Part shown: one piece after another, positions 8,912 through 18,153 of the stretch
Position numbering within the stretch: position 1 is the stretch's first letter
Layout: each line of letters opens with the position of its first letter
NCBI GenBank assembly: GCA_028278525.1
Contig: JANQEE010000049.1
Coordinates: 1 to 64,000 of the forward strand
From: Minwuiaceae bacterium
GTDB lineage: Bacteria > Pseudomonadota > Alphaproteobacteria > Minwuiales > Minwuiaceae
DNA: 64,000 nt
Direction of reading: 5' to 3'
Notes under the pieces: generated by a model
Told to the model about the DNA's origin: nothing
Seen by the model: the letters and a program-made list of their open reading frames with translations, nothing else
Database searches by the model: none
Position numbers and translations under genes: made by a program

Positions 8912-10441
8912 TCAGCCGAAGTTCTTCAGAATTGCTTCTGCGCTCCGCCGGTAGGCGTCCTGCTTATCGTCGTCCATCCTGTCCCAGGTGCGGTAAACTT
9001 GGCCAAGGCGGGGATTGGCGCCAAGTCGTTCCCTGTTGCGAACCAGGAAGTCCCAGTACAACGGGTTGAAGGGGCAGGCGTCCTCACCGCTTTTCCGCTT
9101 CGGGTCGAACCGGCAGTCGGCGCAATAGTCGGACATCCTGTTGATGTAATTGCCGCTGGCGGCGTAGGGCTTGGAACCGAGCAGGCCGCCGTCGGCAAAC
9201 TGGCTCATGCCAAGCGTGTTGGGCAGTTCCACCCACTCGAAGGCGTCGGCGTAGACGCTCAAATACCAATCATGCACGGCCTTCGGGTCCACGCCCAGCA
9301 ACATCGCGAAATTGCCCGTCACCATCAGCCGCTGGATATGATGGGCGTAGGCCTCTTCCTTGGTCTGCCCGATCGCCGCCCGAAGGCAGGCCATATTGGT
9401 CTCGCCGGTCCAATAGAAATCGGGCAGGGGACGGTCGGCCCCGAAAAAGTTCTCCTCCAAATAGTCCGGCATCTTCAGCCAGTAGATGCCGCGTACATAC
9501 TCACGCCAGCCGATGATCTGCCGGATGAATCCTTCGGCCGCGTTCAGCGGAACGCGCCCGGCGCGATATTCGTTTTCCACACGCCGGCATACCGCGAGCG
9601 GATCCAGCAGTCCGACATTGATGTAAAGCGACAGAATCGAATGGTACAGGAACCGCTCGTCCTTCAGCATGGCGTCCTGGTAGTCGCCGAACGACGGCAG
9701 CGCCTCGTCGACGAACTGCGCAAGGGCCGCTTCTGCCTGTTCGGCTGTCGCACCGAACCAGAACGGTTCCAGGTCGCCGAAGTGGTCGGCGAACCGGTCG
9801 CCCACCAGCGCCAGAACCGCATGGGTCGTCTCGTCCGGCGCGAACCGTTTCGGCGTCGGCACGAACAGGTCCGCCTTGGCCGGCTTGCGGTTCTCCGCAT
9901 CGAAATTCCAGCGGCCGCCCTCGGGCTTGTCGCCGTCCATCAGCAGGCCGGTCTTGCGCCGCATTTCGCGATAGAAGAATTCCATGCGAAGCTGCTTCCG
10001 CTCCGCCGCCCAACCGGCGAAGTCGGCGCGCGTGCAGATGAATCGGTCGTCGTCCGGCATGTCTACCGGCAGGCCGAAGTCGTCCTGCCAGGCCGCCATG
10101 GTCGCTCGTATGCGCCATTCGCCGGGCTCGGTCACGACGATACGGCCCGGCCCGTGGCGCGCCACCGCGCGCCCGACCTCGCCGGTGAAAGTGCCGGTAT
10201 TGTCCGGGTCGTCGAGCCGGACATAGTCCACCGTCCAACCGTCTTCGCGTAACGCTTGCGCGAAATGACGCATGGCCGTGAAAACAAACGCGATTTTCTT
10301 TTTGTGGTGCCGAACGTAGGTCGCTTCCTCCTGGACCTCCGCCATCAGCAGCCGGTCGCGCGCTTTGTCTGCCGCCTTCAGCGACGAAACCGTCGGGGTC
10401 AGCTGATCGCCGAGGATGAGAATGAGGTGACGGTCCGCCAT
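8912..10441 (-). CDS. phrB: Iron-sulfur photolyase of the FeS-BCP / PhrB class
   Basis: 509 residues. The N-terminus LILILGDQLTPTVSSL is the Rossmann-like start of the photolyase-related (DUF523-type, formerly Phr_like) group, and the C-terminal part matches iron-sulfur bacterial cryptochromes/photolyases. Four cysteines at 352, 440, 443 and 456 have the same spacing as the [4Fe-4S] ligands of Agrobacterium PhrB (350/438/441/454, from memory). That enzyme uses light, FAD and a ribolumazine antenna to repair (6-4) photoproducts. The GWREYVRGIYW and NYINRMSDYCADC motifs are conserved. It lies head to tail behind the large SARP-type regulator (77-base gap). It could alternatively act as a photoreceptor, as CryB does in Rhodobacter. 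Confidence 0.9.
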   Translation of the reverse strand: MADRHLILILGDQLTPTVSSLKAADKARDRLLMAEVQEEATYVRHHKKKIAFVFTAMRHFAQALREDGWTVDYVRLDDPDNTGTFTGEVGRAVARHGPGRIVVTEPGEWRIRATMAAWQDDFGLPVDMPDDDRFICTRADFAGWAAERKQLRMEFFYREMRRKTGLLMDGDKPEGGRWNFDAENRKPAKADLFVPTPKRFAPDETTHAVLALVGDRFADHFGDLEPFWFGATAEQAEAALAQFVDEALPSFGDYQDAMLKDERFLYHSILSLYINVGLLDPLAVCRRVENEYRAGRVPLNAAEGFIRQIIGWREYVRGIYWLKMPDYLEENFFGADRPLPDFYWTGETNMACLRAAIGQTKEEAYAHHIQRLMVTGNFAMLLGVDPKAVHDWYLSVYADAFEWVELPNTLGMSQFADGGLLGSKPYAASGNYINRMSDYCADCRFDPKRKSGEDACPFNPLYWDFLVRNRERLGANPRLGQVYRTWDRMDDDKQDAYRRSAEAILKNFG

Positions 10442-10517
10442 GGTGCCGTGCGCTCAAGATCGTTGGATGTCACCTCACTACGTAATCGAACGGGAACTGG
10501 CTCACTTCAAAGGCCCG

Positions 10518-12584
10518 CTATTTGGTTGGAAGGGCCGACAGTCCGGCTCGGCTCAGGCCCTCCGCGAAATGGGCCGTGTCTTCTTCGTCGGCGTACGGGC
10601 TCGACTCGATCACTGCTTCCACAAAGTGAGGCACATCCGTCGCAGGGTCGCCGCCGAGGCGCTCGGCGCTGGTCTGGATGAACTGCTTGGCGTGCCGTTC
10701 GGCCGTGCCCGCGTCGCCGAGCTGCCCGTAGGCGGCGGCCAGGTAGGCGCGGGTGTCGCACAGGCCGTCCGGCGCGATCTCCATGCTGGCGATTGCCCGT
10801 TCGTAATCGCGGGCGGCGTAATAGGCGATGCCCAGCGCGGTGAGGTACCAGTCCGGATGGAACGGGTCCAGCCGGATCGCCAGTTCGGCCATGCGCACCG
10901 CCCGTTCCTTTTCGCCCATCAGCGCCCAGGCGATGGCGGCGTTGGCCAGCGTGCGGGCATTGTTCGGGTTGATCTGCTCGGCCTTGTTCAGATGATGGCG
11001 GGACGGCCCGTAGTCCCGCGTGTAGAGCGAGACGATCCCCAGGATGCAATGCACGTGATGGTCCTGGTCGTCCAGCTCCAGGGCCTTCCTGGCATAGCCG
11101 AGCGCCTTATCGTGCAGTTTCCACCATGACGTCCAGTTCAGGCAGAAGGCTTCGTACTGCGCCATGGCCAGGCCGGCATAGGCGCGGGCGTAGGCCGGGT
11201 CGATCTCCAGCGCGCGTTCGAACTGTCCGGTCGCGGCGTGGAATTTTTCCCAGTTGACGCGGCGGAGATAATCCATGCCGCGCAACCAGCACTCATAGGC
11301 CTCCCAGTTCTCCGTCTCGCGCGTCTTCATGCAGTCCAGCCGGTGCTGCTCGACCCGGCCGACCACCACGCTCGCGATGCGGCCGGTGATTTCGTCGCGC
11401 AATCCGGACAGGCCCGCCAGGCTTTCGTCGCAGCGCTCCGCCCACAGGTGATAGCCGGTTTCGGCTTCGATAAGCTGTGCCGTCACCCGGACGCTGTCGC
11501 CGATCCGTGCCAGGCTGCCTTCCACCAGGTACCGCACGCCAAGTTCGGCGCCGATCTTGCCGACGTCCAGCGCCTTGCCGCGGTAGGCGAAGGACGAATT
11601 ACGGGCGATGACGTGCAGGTCCTGAAACCGGGCCAGGTTGGTGATGATGTCTTCGACAATGCCGTCGCAGAGGTAAGCCTTGCCATCGTCGCCGTCCAGC
11701 CAGTCGAACGGCAGCACGGCGATGGACGGCTTGCTCCAGCTTGCGCCGCGCCAGGGCGAGCGGCTGACCAGGTCCGTGACGGCGCGGCTGGATCGGATGC
11801 GGCCTTGCTCGGCAACGGTGCCCGACGGCGTCCGCGTGTCGGCGGACGTCGCCGCCGCGGACTGGCCGAGTATTGCCCGATGCAGGCTTTGGGTTTCCTC
11901 TTCGGGTTCGACTCCCAGCTCGCTGTCCAACAGGATTTTGCATTCCTTGTACTGGGCGATTGCCGCGCCGCGCCGGCCCTGATCGGCGTAGAAGGCCATC
12001 AGCAGGCGGTGGATCGATTCGCGATAGGGGTCCAGTTGCAACAGGCGGCGGCAGATTTCGATGCCGCGCGTCGAAGCGCCGATCGTCTTATAGTGATCCA
12101 GCAGTGCTTCGAAACAGGCGATCGCCTGCTCGCGGTATTGCTGACGCTCCCGTCGCAGCCAGCTTTCGAACTCCGCTTCGTCGATCAGCATGTCGTCAAG
12201 CAGATCGCCGCTATAGAGGGCGGCTGCGCGCTCCAAACCCTCGATGGTGCCCTCGGCGATGGCGCGGCGGAAATCGTCCGCGTCGACCCTGAGCGCGCCG
12301 CCGTCCAGCCGGATGGCGCGTTGGTCGCCGGCAATGCTGCCGGCCAGCGGTGGCGGCAGGGTTTGGCGCACGCGCATTAGCGTCTGTCGCAAGTTGGCGC
12401 GGGCCCGGGAATCCTCGGCCTCGCCCCACAGCAGGCAGGCCAGCTTTTCGCGGGAATGGGGCCGGTCGCTATTCAGCGCCAGGTACGCCAGCAGCGCACG
12501 GGTTTTGTTGGTGGAGAATTTGAGCGGGCCGTCGGCGCCCGCTTTGGCTTCGAACGGCCCGAGGACGTTTAGCTGCAAGGTCAT
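10518..12584 (-). CDS. SARP-type (BTAD) regulator with TolB-like domain and TPR tail
   Basis: 688 residues from ATG 12582-12584, where the family-typical MTLQLNVLGPFEAK begins; TTG or ATG codons up to 20 residues upstream are possible. Domains: OmpR-like winged helix (about 10-95, FSTNKTRALLAYLAL), bacterial transcriptional activator domain of TPR-like helices (about 95-250), a linker, a TolB/FlgO-like domain often joined to adenylate cyclases (about 300-420, SIAVLPFDWLDGDDG through LGVRYLVEGSLAR), and TPR repeats (about 450-670). There is no cyclase catalytic domain. Probably a DNA-binding activator tuned by protein-protein contacts. Targets unknown; the nearest are the divergent homocysteine methyltransferase gene and the downstream photolyase gene. 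Confidence 0.8.
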   Translation of the reverse strand: MTLQLNVLGPFEAKAGADGPLKFSTNKTRALLAYLALNSDRPHSREKLACLLWGEAEDSRARANLRQTLMRVRQTLPPPLAGSIAGDQRAIRLDGGALRVDADDFRRAIAEGTIEGLERAAALYSGDLLDDMLIDEAEFESWLRRERQQYREQAIACFEALLDHYKTIGASTRGIEICRRLLQLDPYRESIHRLLMAFYADQGRRGAAIAQYKECKILLDSELGVEPEEETQSLHRAILGQSAAATSADTRTPSGTVAEQGRIRSSRAVTDLVSRSPWRGASWSKPSIAVLPFDWLDGDDGKAYLCDGIVEDIITNLARFQDLHVIARNSSFAYRGKALDVGKIGAELGVRYLVEGSLARIGDSVRVTAQLIEAETGYHLWAERCDESLAGLSGLRDEITGRIASVVVGRVEQHRLDCMKTRETENWEAYECWLRGMDYLRRVNWEKFHAATGQFERALEIDPAYARAYAGLAMAQYEAFCLNWTSWWKLHDKALGYARKALELDDQDHHVHCILGIVSLYTRDYGPSRHHLNKAEQINPNNARTLANAAIAWALMGEKERAVRMAELAIRLDPFHPDWYLTALGIAYYAARDYERAIASMEIAPDGLCDTRAYLAAAYGQLGDAGTAERHAKQFIQTSAERLGGDPATDVPHFVEAVIESSPYADEEDTAHFAEGLSRAGLSALPTK

Positions 12585-12801
12585 GGCGCCGGGCTTCTCA
12601 TTCTCGCAAATCCATGGATTTCCCGCGTTTTCCATCGTTTTCAAACGCGAAACCGATTCTGTAACGCGGGCGTTCCAAAAGCGTCACAAAACTCGTGACC
12701 TTCCTGTTACGGGCGATCGTCCAAAACGCTGCGGAACGCTACGGCACCTGAGGGGCCTGGCGGGCTGTTTCAACAACCGCAGACATGACGAGGCGCACAA
12801 A

Positions 12802-13740
12802 ATGGCCAATTTCCGGCACTCACTTCCCCAGCTTTCCGGCGACGTTTTCCTGACCGACGCCGGGATCGAAACCGACCTGATCTTCAATCACGGTGTAGAA
12901 ATCCCGGAGTTCGCGGCCCATACGCTGCTGCCCGACGCGAAAGGCCGGGACGCCGTCGCCGACTATCTGCGCGGGTTTCTCTCATTGGCGCGCGATATGG
13001 GCACAGGCTTCATTCTCGATAGCCAGACCTGGAAAGCCCACATGCACTGGGCCGAGGATCTCAAGGCGTCGGAAACCGACCTGCGAAAGGCGAACCGGGA
13101 TGCCGTCGCCTTCATCGCCGGTTTGCGCGACGAGTTCGCGGGCAACGGCAGGCCGATCGTCCTCAACGGGCTGATCGGTCCCCGGGGCGACGCCTACGCG
13201 CCGGAGGTGACCGTCGCCGCGCGCGAGGCGGAGGAGTATCACGCGCGGCAGATCGGCTGGCTGGCCGAAACAGATATCGACATGGTCACCGCCCTGACCT
13301 TCACCCAATCGGATGAAGCCATCGGCGCGGTGCGGGCCGCCCGGTCGGCCGGCCTGCCCATCGTCGTGTCATTCACCGTCGAGACCGACGGCAAGCTGCC
13401 GACGGGCCAGTCTCTCGCCGCCGCCATCGACGTGGTCGACCATGCCACCGACAACGGGCCGGCCTACTTCATGGTCAACTGCGCTCACCCGGATCACTTC
13501 TCCGATGTCCTCGAAGACGCACGCTGGGCGCGCCGCATCCGCGGTTTGCGCTGCAACGCATCGCGCATGAGCCATGCGGAACTCGACGAATCCGAAACTC
13601 TTGATGACGGCAACCCGCGGGAATTGGCCGGACAGTATCGGGACCTTGTCGGCAAACTCCCCTGGCTCAATGTCTTCGGCGGCTGCTGCGGGTCCGATCT
13701 GCGGCATGTAACGCAGATCGCATCCGTGCTCGTCGACTAG
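12802..13740 (+). CDS. Homocysteine S-methyltransferase family protein
   Basis: 312 residues from ATG 12802; longer readings run back through the divergent promoter region. A TIM-barrel betaine-homocysteine/S-methylmethionine-homocysteine methyltransferase: N-terminal DGAxE-like segment (LTDAGIETDLIFNHG), the zinc Cys in MVNCAHPDHF, and the paired zinc cysteines in FGGCCGSD near the C-terminus. It transfers a methyl group from S-methylmethionine or a related donor to homocysteine to make methionine. The length is normal for the MmuM class. It is divergent from the SARP-type regulator. Confidence 0.85.
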   Translation: MANFRHSLPQLSGDVFLTDAGIETDLIFNHGVEIPEFAAHTLLPDAKGRDAVADYLRGFLSLARDMGTGFILDSQTWKAHMHWAEDLKASETDLRKANRDAVAFIAGLRDEFAGNGRPIVLNGLIGPRGDAYAPEVTVAAREAEEYHARQIGWLAETDIDMVTALTFTQSDEAIGAVRAARSAGLPIVVSFTVETDGKLPTGQSLAAAIDVVDHATDNGPAYFMVNCAHPDHFSDVLEDARWARRIRGLRCNASRMSHAELDESETLDDGNPRELAGQYRDLVGKLPWLNVFGGCCGSDLRHVTQIASVLVD

Positions 13741-13788
13741 TCGCCGGAGCGGAACATGACCGATTGGGGTAGGCCGCCGACCGCGTGC

Positions 13789-14406
13789 TTAATTGGGCCG
13801 CGGCGAAAACAGCAGCTTCAGATAGTCTCTGAAGACCAGGATCTGTTGTGGCAGGACTGCCGGATTGCCGAGGGCCCGGGACAGAACGATCCCACCCTCG
13901 GTGATCGCCGAGAACGCGTCGGCCAGCTGCTCCAGGTCGACCGCCTCGCGGGGTGGATACTTCGACGCAACCTCGCTCAGCAGCGCGTGGTAGCGCGTCC
14001 GCCAGGCCAGCACGGTGTCGCGATACAGGTCGCGCACCTCCCGGTCGAACAGGCGTTCCTGATAACAAAGGGTGGCGACCAGACAACCCGGGTGCCCCTT
14101 CGGCATGTCGGCGACATATTCGGAGAACATCTTCAAGCCGACCAGGACCGCCTGCAGCGGGTCGTCGGTCAGTTCGAAGGCTCGGGAAAGCATCTGGTCC
14201 TGAAGCTGACGGTCCCGCTCTATGTAGCGATGCAGCAGGGCAAGGGCGAGCGCGTTCTTGTCCTTGAAGTGGTAGAAAAAGCCGCTTCTGGTAATCCCGG
14301 CTTCCGCCACCAGCTCCTCGATGGACGTGGCGCCGAAGCCTTTTTCCAACACCGTCTGTTCCGCGATCTCAAGCACGCGGTCGCGCGTCTGCTGCCCTTT
14401 GCTCAT
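13789..14406 (-). CDS. TetR/AcrR-family transcriptional repressor
   Basis: 205 residues. N-terminal helix-turn-helix (about 8-55): TSIEELVAEAGITRSGFFYHFKDKNALA, typical of TetR. The C-terminal helical ligand domain resembles the YcdC/NemR-like group (DMPKGHPGCLVATLCYQE). It faces the di-heme peroxidase gene across 241 bases and probably controls itself, because an operator-like repeat overlaps its own promoter. Its two cysteines (PGCLVATLCYQ) could in principle sense electrophiles or oxidants, as in NemR; that is inference. Confidence 0.87.
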   Translation of the reverse strand: MSKGQQTRDRVLEIAEQTVLEKGFGATSIEELVAEAGITRSGFFYHFKDKNALALALLHRYIERDRQLQDQMLSRAFELTDDPLQAVLVGLKMFSEYVADMPKGHPGCLVATLCYQERLFDREVRDLYRDTVLAWRTRYHALLSEVASKYPPREAVDLEQLADAFSAITEGGIVLSRALGNPAVLPQQILVFRDYLKLLFSPRPN

Positions 14407-14441
14407 GCCCGTGAATGCCTGGAATTTCTACGCCGCGGAAA

Positions 14442-14469
14442 ACTGTACCACCAGTCCGGTTTTTGTCCA
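14442..14469 (-). promoter_or_regulatory. Predicted tetR promoter with overlapping inverted repeat
   Basis: Read on the minus strand: -35 TGGACA (14469-14464), 16-base spacer, -10 TACAGT (14447-14442), 36 bases before the start codon. The inverted repeat ACTG-N6-CAGT (14442-14455) covers the -10 box, a typical place for a TetR-family autorepressor site. The arms are only 4 bp, so this is tentative. Confidence 0.45.
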
Positions 14470-14647
14470 GCGAACGCCACCCGTCAACCCGTGGCCCGCC
14501 GTAAGGCATTGATATTGATACGAGACCGGGAGTCCGTCTGGCTGTACCGGAAGCCTTCTGGCGCCGCACGGCGGCAGACACGATATCCCCGGCAATCGGC
14601 ATGTCGAACGGGTTTGACGGCCGCAACATAGGGGGACGATCCAAGAC

Positions 14648-16180
14648 ATGATGCGTAGACGCTATCCATTCGGACGGTCGGGCGACGATCTGGTCGCTGC
14701 CCGTCTCTGTTACACGTTTCTGTTCGGCACGGTCGTGTTGTTGCTGGTGCTTTCGTTTGTCAGCCCGTCGACACGCGCCGCTCTGGACCGGCCGCCCGTT
14801 GCCCCGGTCGTCGATGAAGACTTTTACAACGACGGTAAGCCGGACCCGGCAAAGGTCGAACTCGGCCGCCTGCTGTTCTTCGACAAAGTGCTCAGCGGCA
14901 ACCGCAACATCTCCTGTGCGACCTGCCACCATCCGGCGCTCGGCACCGGCGATGCGCTGCCGCTTTCGATCGGCGAGGGCGGTAAGGGGCTCGGCCGTGA
15001 GCGGATGGTTCGGGCGCAAAGCCCGGTGCTCGGCCGCGTGCCGCGCAACGCGCAGCCGCTCTATTTCGTCGGCGCCAAGAGTTACATCAGCATGTTCCAT
15101 GACGGCCGGGTCGAAGCTGATTCCGAACGCACTTTCAAGAGCGGCTTTTGGACCCCGGCGCGCGAGCAACTGCCCGCGGGTCTCGATAACGTCCTGGCGG
15201 CGCAGGCTATGTTTCCTGTCTTGTCGGAACTGGAGATGGCGGGCCACAAGGGCGAGAACGAAATCGCCACGGCAGTCGCTCTCGACAAGCTGGACGGACC
15301 GGACGGCGCTTGGGAACTGCTGGCGCGCCGGCTCCGCGTCATCCCCGGCTATATCGACCGCTTCAAGGCCGCGTTCGCCGATGTGGAGCGGCGCGAGGAC
15401 ATCACCTTCGTACATGCGGCGAACGCCATTGCGGCCTTCGAGGCCGTGGCCTTTCGTGCCGACGGCAGCCCGTTCGATCGATATTTGCGAACCGGCGATC
15501 CCTCGGCGCTGTCGCCGGCCGGCCAACGCGGCCTGACGCTGTTCTACGGCAAAGCGGGATGTTCGGACTGTCATGCCGGCCCGCTGCAAACCGATCAGAA
15601 GTTCCATGCCATCGCCATGCCGCAGATCGGCCCGGGCAAGGGCCATGGCGACGACACCGGCTACTGGCGGGCCAGCGGCTTTACCGACCGGCTGGAGGAC
15701 GAAGGCCGCCACCGGGTGACCTTCGATCCCGCCGACCGCTTCGCCTTCCGCACGCCGTCGCTCCGCAACGTCGAACTGACGGGTCCATGGGGCCATGCGG
15801 GAACCTACAGCACGCTCGAAGACGTGGTGCGTCATCACCTCGATCCGGTAGCGGCGTTGGAAGGCTACGATCCCGTGTCCGCCGCCCTGCCGCCGCTCGG
15901 TGCTGTGATCGAAAAGGGCGGCGAGGGCTCTTCCCTGGTTTTCGCGTCCGTCAATCCGAGGCGAATGGGGGACTTCATGCGGCGCGACATCTGGGTGCAC
16001 GAGGCTTCGGCTCTGCGCGCTCGCATCGCCGGATCGAACAAGTTGGCGCCGGTTTCCCTCTCGGAGTCGGAGATTGCCGATCTCGTCGCCTTCCTAAAAA
16101 CCCTGACTGATCCCCGAAGCAGGGATCAGCGAAACCTTGTGCCGGCCCACGTCCCAAGTGGTTTGCCGGTCGCCGATTGA
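14648..16180 (+). CDS. Di-heme cytochrome c peroxidase / MauG family protein
   Basis: 510 residues. An N-terminal membrane anchor or uncleaved signal (about 20-45, ARLCYTFLFGTVVLLLVLS) puts the rest in the periplasm. Two c-type heme sites are visible: CATCH (in NISCATCHHPALGTGD) near residue 95 and CSDCH (GKAGCSDCHAGPL) near residue 310. Family members reduce hydrogen peroxide or, as in MauG, oxidise protein residues. The protein is longer than classical CcpA (about 330 residues). The secreted unknown protein that starts 32 bases downstream is probably co-transcribed and could be a partner or substrate. Confidence 0.87.
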   Translation: MMRRRYPFGRSGDDLVAARLCYTFLFGTVVLLLVLSFVSPSTRAALDRPPVAPVVDEDFYNDGKPDPAKVELGRLLFFDKVLSGNRNISCATCHHPALGTGDALPLSIGEGGKGLGRERMVRAQSPVLGRVPRNAQPLYFVGAKSYISMFHDGRVEADSERTFKSGFWTPAREQLPAGLDNVLAAQAMFPVLSELEMAGHKGENEIATAVALDKLDGPDGAWELLARRLRVIPGYIDRFKAAFADVERREDITFVHAANAIAAFEAVAFRADGSPFDRYLRTGDPSALSPAGQRGLTLFYGKAGCSDCHAGPLQTDQKFHAIAMPQIGPGKGHGDDTGYWRASGFTDRLEDEGRHRVTFDPADRFAFRTPSLRNVELTGPWGHAGTYSTLEDVVRHHLDPVAALEGYDPVSAALPPLGAVIEKGGEGSSLVFASVNPRRMGDFMRRDIWVHEASALRARIAGSNKLAPVSLSESEIADLVAFLKTLTDPRSRDQRNLVPAHVPSGLPVAD

Positions 16181-16212
16181 GTTGAGCATCAAATCCATAA
16201 GGAGCAATGGCT

Positions 16213-16953
16213 ATGAAGAAGTATTCTTATCTGTTTGTGGCGGGCTTGTTGGCCTCGAACTTGGTGTCGAGTGCGGCGGTTGCGTCGGCATCCGGGCTGC
16301 CGCCGGGCATGAGCAAGCATGACGCCCCGGTCGAAATGGACCTGACCTTCATCTTTCACATCGACGACGGGATGACGGAGCAGGACGTTTTTATGGAAAA
16401 GCAAGCCGGTTCCGGCAAGGTCTTCCGGCCGACCCTGGCAACGCGCGACATGAAGGCGCCTCTGTTCGCGCCGGCCAAGGCGGTTCCGCATACGCCGCTT
16501 CAGGTCGACAACATCGGCCCGTGGAAAAAAGGAAAACCGCTCGGCATCACGCTCGGTGAATGGTTCGCGGCCAAGGGCAGCGGCAAATACACCTGCAAGA
16601 ACGGCGAGGGGTACCTGAAAACGACGTTCCAGAACCTTGTGCCGAACGGGGTCTACACCATGTGGCACGACTTCTTCGTCTGGCCGCCGACCAAGCCGTT
16701 CGTCGGTACCTACGACCTGCCCTTCGGTGCGCGCGACGGTTCGGAGAACACCTTCAAGGCCGACGCCAAGGGCAACGCTGTTTTCGAACGCAGCTTCAAA
16801 CCATGCCTGCAGCTAAGCGGCGAGCACCTCCTGTCGGAGCTGGCGATCGCGTGGCACAGCGACGGTAAGACGCACGGCCACGAACCCGGCGAGTTCTCCA
16901 CGAACACCCACGTGCAACTCTTTGTCGTCCTGCCCAAAAGGGCCGGCATCTGA
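16213..16953 (+). CDS. Secreted protein of unknown function, co-transcribed with the di-heme peroxidase
   Basis: 246 residues from ATG 16213, which has AAGGAG 8 bases upstream; the in-frame ATG at 16207 is only 2 bases from that site. Signal peptide MKKYSYLFVAGLLASNLVSSAAVASA. The mature protein has few cysteines (YTCKNG and FKPCLQL), which could pair in the periplasm, and several aromatic-His segments (YTMWHDFFVWPP, AIAWHSDGKTHGHEPG). The THGHEPGEF stretch could bind copper or another metal. I do not recognise a named family; the repeated strand-like segments suggest a beta-sandwich. A terminator follows directly. Confidence 0.75.
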   Translation: MKKYSYLFVAGLLASNLVSSAAVASASGLPPGMSKHDAPVEMDLTFIFHIDDGMTEQDVFMEKQAGSGKVFRPTLATRDMKAPLFAPAKAVPHTPLQVDNIGPWKKGKPLGITLGEWFAAKGSGKYTCKNGEGYLKTTFQNLVPNGVYTMWHDFFVWPPTKPFVGTYDLPFGARDGSENTFKADAKGNAVFERSFKPCLQLSGEHLLSELAIAWHSDGKTHGHEPGEFSTNTHVQLFVVLPKRAGI

Positions 16954-17000
16954 CAATGCGACGCTGCCGCCTTCCCGATTTAGGGAGGGCGGCAGCATTG
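16954..17000 (+). terminator. Hairpin terminator after the secreted protein gene
   Basis: Starting right after the TGA, GCTGCCGCC (16963-16971) pairs with GGCGGCAGC (16988-16996), extended inward by TCCC/GGGA around loop GATTTA and outward by CAAT/ATTG. The following T tract is short (TTTCCC), so termination may be less than complete. Confidence 0.7.
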
Positions 17001-17425
17001 TTTCCCGTCGCCGTTCCTCCTGCATCCCGTCGGTGATCGTCAGGCCATATTTTTCGGGGTGCGAGCATTTTCGTTTCGTGTCGGCTAGTGCCTCGCCTCG
17101 GCAACAGGACGTATGGCGTGAGACCGGCAGCCTTTCCGCGAACTGCGGGGATCTCCTTGCGTGCCTCGTCCGAATGGGCCGGCATTTGAATACCCGCTTC
17201 TGTCGGCATCTTGCTGCCGGAAAGAGAAAAAGATTAGTAGAAAAATTCTATTTTCGAATACTTAATATTGTATCGCTAATAAAGTAGAGCAATTCTTCAA
17301 TGTTAGGAAAGTATTAACCGTTCTGTACATTTATAACAGATGTGCAGGACGGATATGGCATTTGATAGTGATTATCTGATGCCGTTTTCCTTTTTTGGAA
17401 CCAGATAGATCGAAAGGTTCTGGCC
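17001..17425. other. Gene-free AT-rich leader region before the sensor/chemoreceptor pair
   Basis: No plausible gene. The second half (about 17220-17420) is clearly richer in A and T than its surroundings and probably carries the promoter for the secreted sensor-like gene. I could not fix a -35/-10 pair with confidence. Confidence 0.4.
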
Positions 17426-18016
17426 ATGAAGCTTCCGAGTTGTATCTGCAGGTGCGTCATAGGTGGTCTTGGTGCCGTGCTTGTCGCGACCGCCGCTGTT
17501 GCGGCCGATCTCCACGAGGCGCCGATGCGCGATTTCGCCAACAGCACCGTAAAGAACTGGATCGCCGATCCCGTCGTTGTAAACGCAATCAAAGCGCAGA
17601 ATGCCAAACATGCCGGCCTGTCGCAGTCTGAAATCGACAGGCTGGACAAGACGTGGCGAGCCGAGACCGGCGCGTCCAGCAAACCGATGATCGATAAGGT
17701 GCTCGCCAACCAACTCTCCGCGTTTCTGGCTGCGCGCAAGAACGATGCGCAGGGCTTGGTGACCGAGGTCTTTGTCATGGACAACCAGGGCCTCAATGTC
17801 GGCCAAAGCGACATGACCTCCGACTACTGGCAGGGCGATGAAGCCAAATTTAAGAAGTCCTTCGGCGCCGGTCCCAATGCGCTATTCATCGACGAGGTGG
17901 AGAAGGATGAGTCGACCCAGACCTTCCAAAGCCAACTCAGCATGTCGATTGTCGATGATGCGACCGGCGAAGTGATCGGGGCCATTACCGTCGGCATCAA
18001 CGTCGAACAGTTGTGA
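17426..18016 (+). CDS. Secreted Cache/PDC-like sensor protein
   Basis: 196 residues: signal peptide (about 1-27, LVATAAVAADLH), then a single periplasmic domain. The order of a long helix (LSQSEIDRLDKTWRAE), a FVMDNQGLNVGQSDMTSDYWQGDEAKF segment and SIVDDATGEVIGAITVGINVEQL is that of PAS-like Cache (PDC) sensor domains found in chemoreceptors and kinases, but here with no membrane or signalling domain. The chemoreceptor gene starts 137 bases downstream. Inference: it acts as a free periplasmic ligand-binding partner of that receptor. It is normally found as an extracellular sensory domain, so a stand-alone copy is unusual. Confidence 0.7.
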   Translation: MKLPSCICRCVIGGLGAVLVATAAVAADLHEAPMRDFANSTVKNWIADPVVVNAIKAQNAKHAGLSQSEIDRLDKTWRAETGASSKPMIDKVLANQLSAFLAARKNDAQGLVTEVFVMDNQGLNVGQSDMTSDYWQGDEAKFKKSFGAGPNALFIDEVEKDESTQTFQSQLSMSIVDDATGEVIGAITVGINVEQL

Positions 18017-18153
18017 CCTAACCGATTGCCGGCGGGCATCGGGGCGGCGGATCGCGCGGGGGCGTAGCGTTATCCGTCGCCGGACGGCGGGTGCAGTCCG
18101 GCGGCTCGGCCGACGGTTCTGCGCCGATGGAACCAAGGGGGATCGGTATCGGC

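Noticed and set aside
12683..12699. GTCAC-N7-GTGAC inverted repeat before the SARP-type regulator and methyltransferase genes
   Set aside because: Short arms and no recognised binding motif or promoter overlap; not strong enough to list as an operator.
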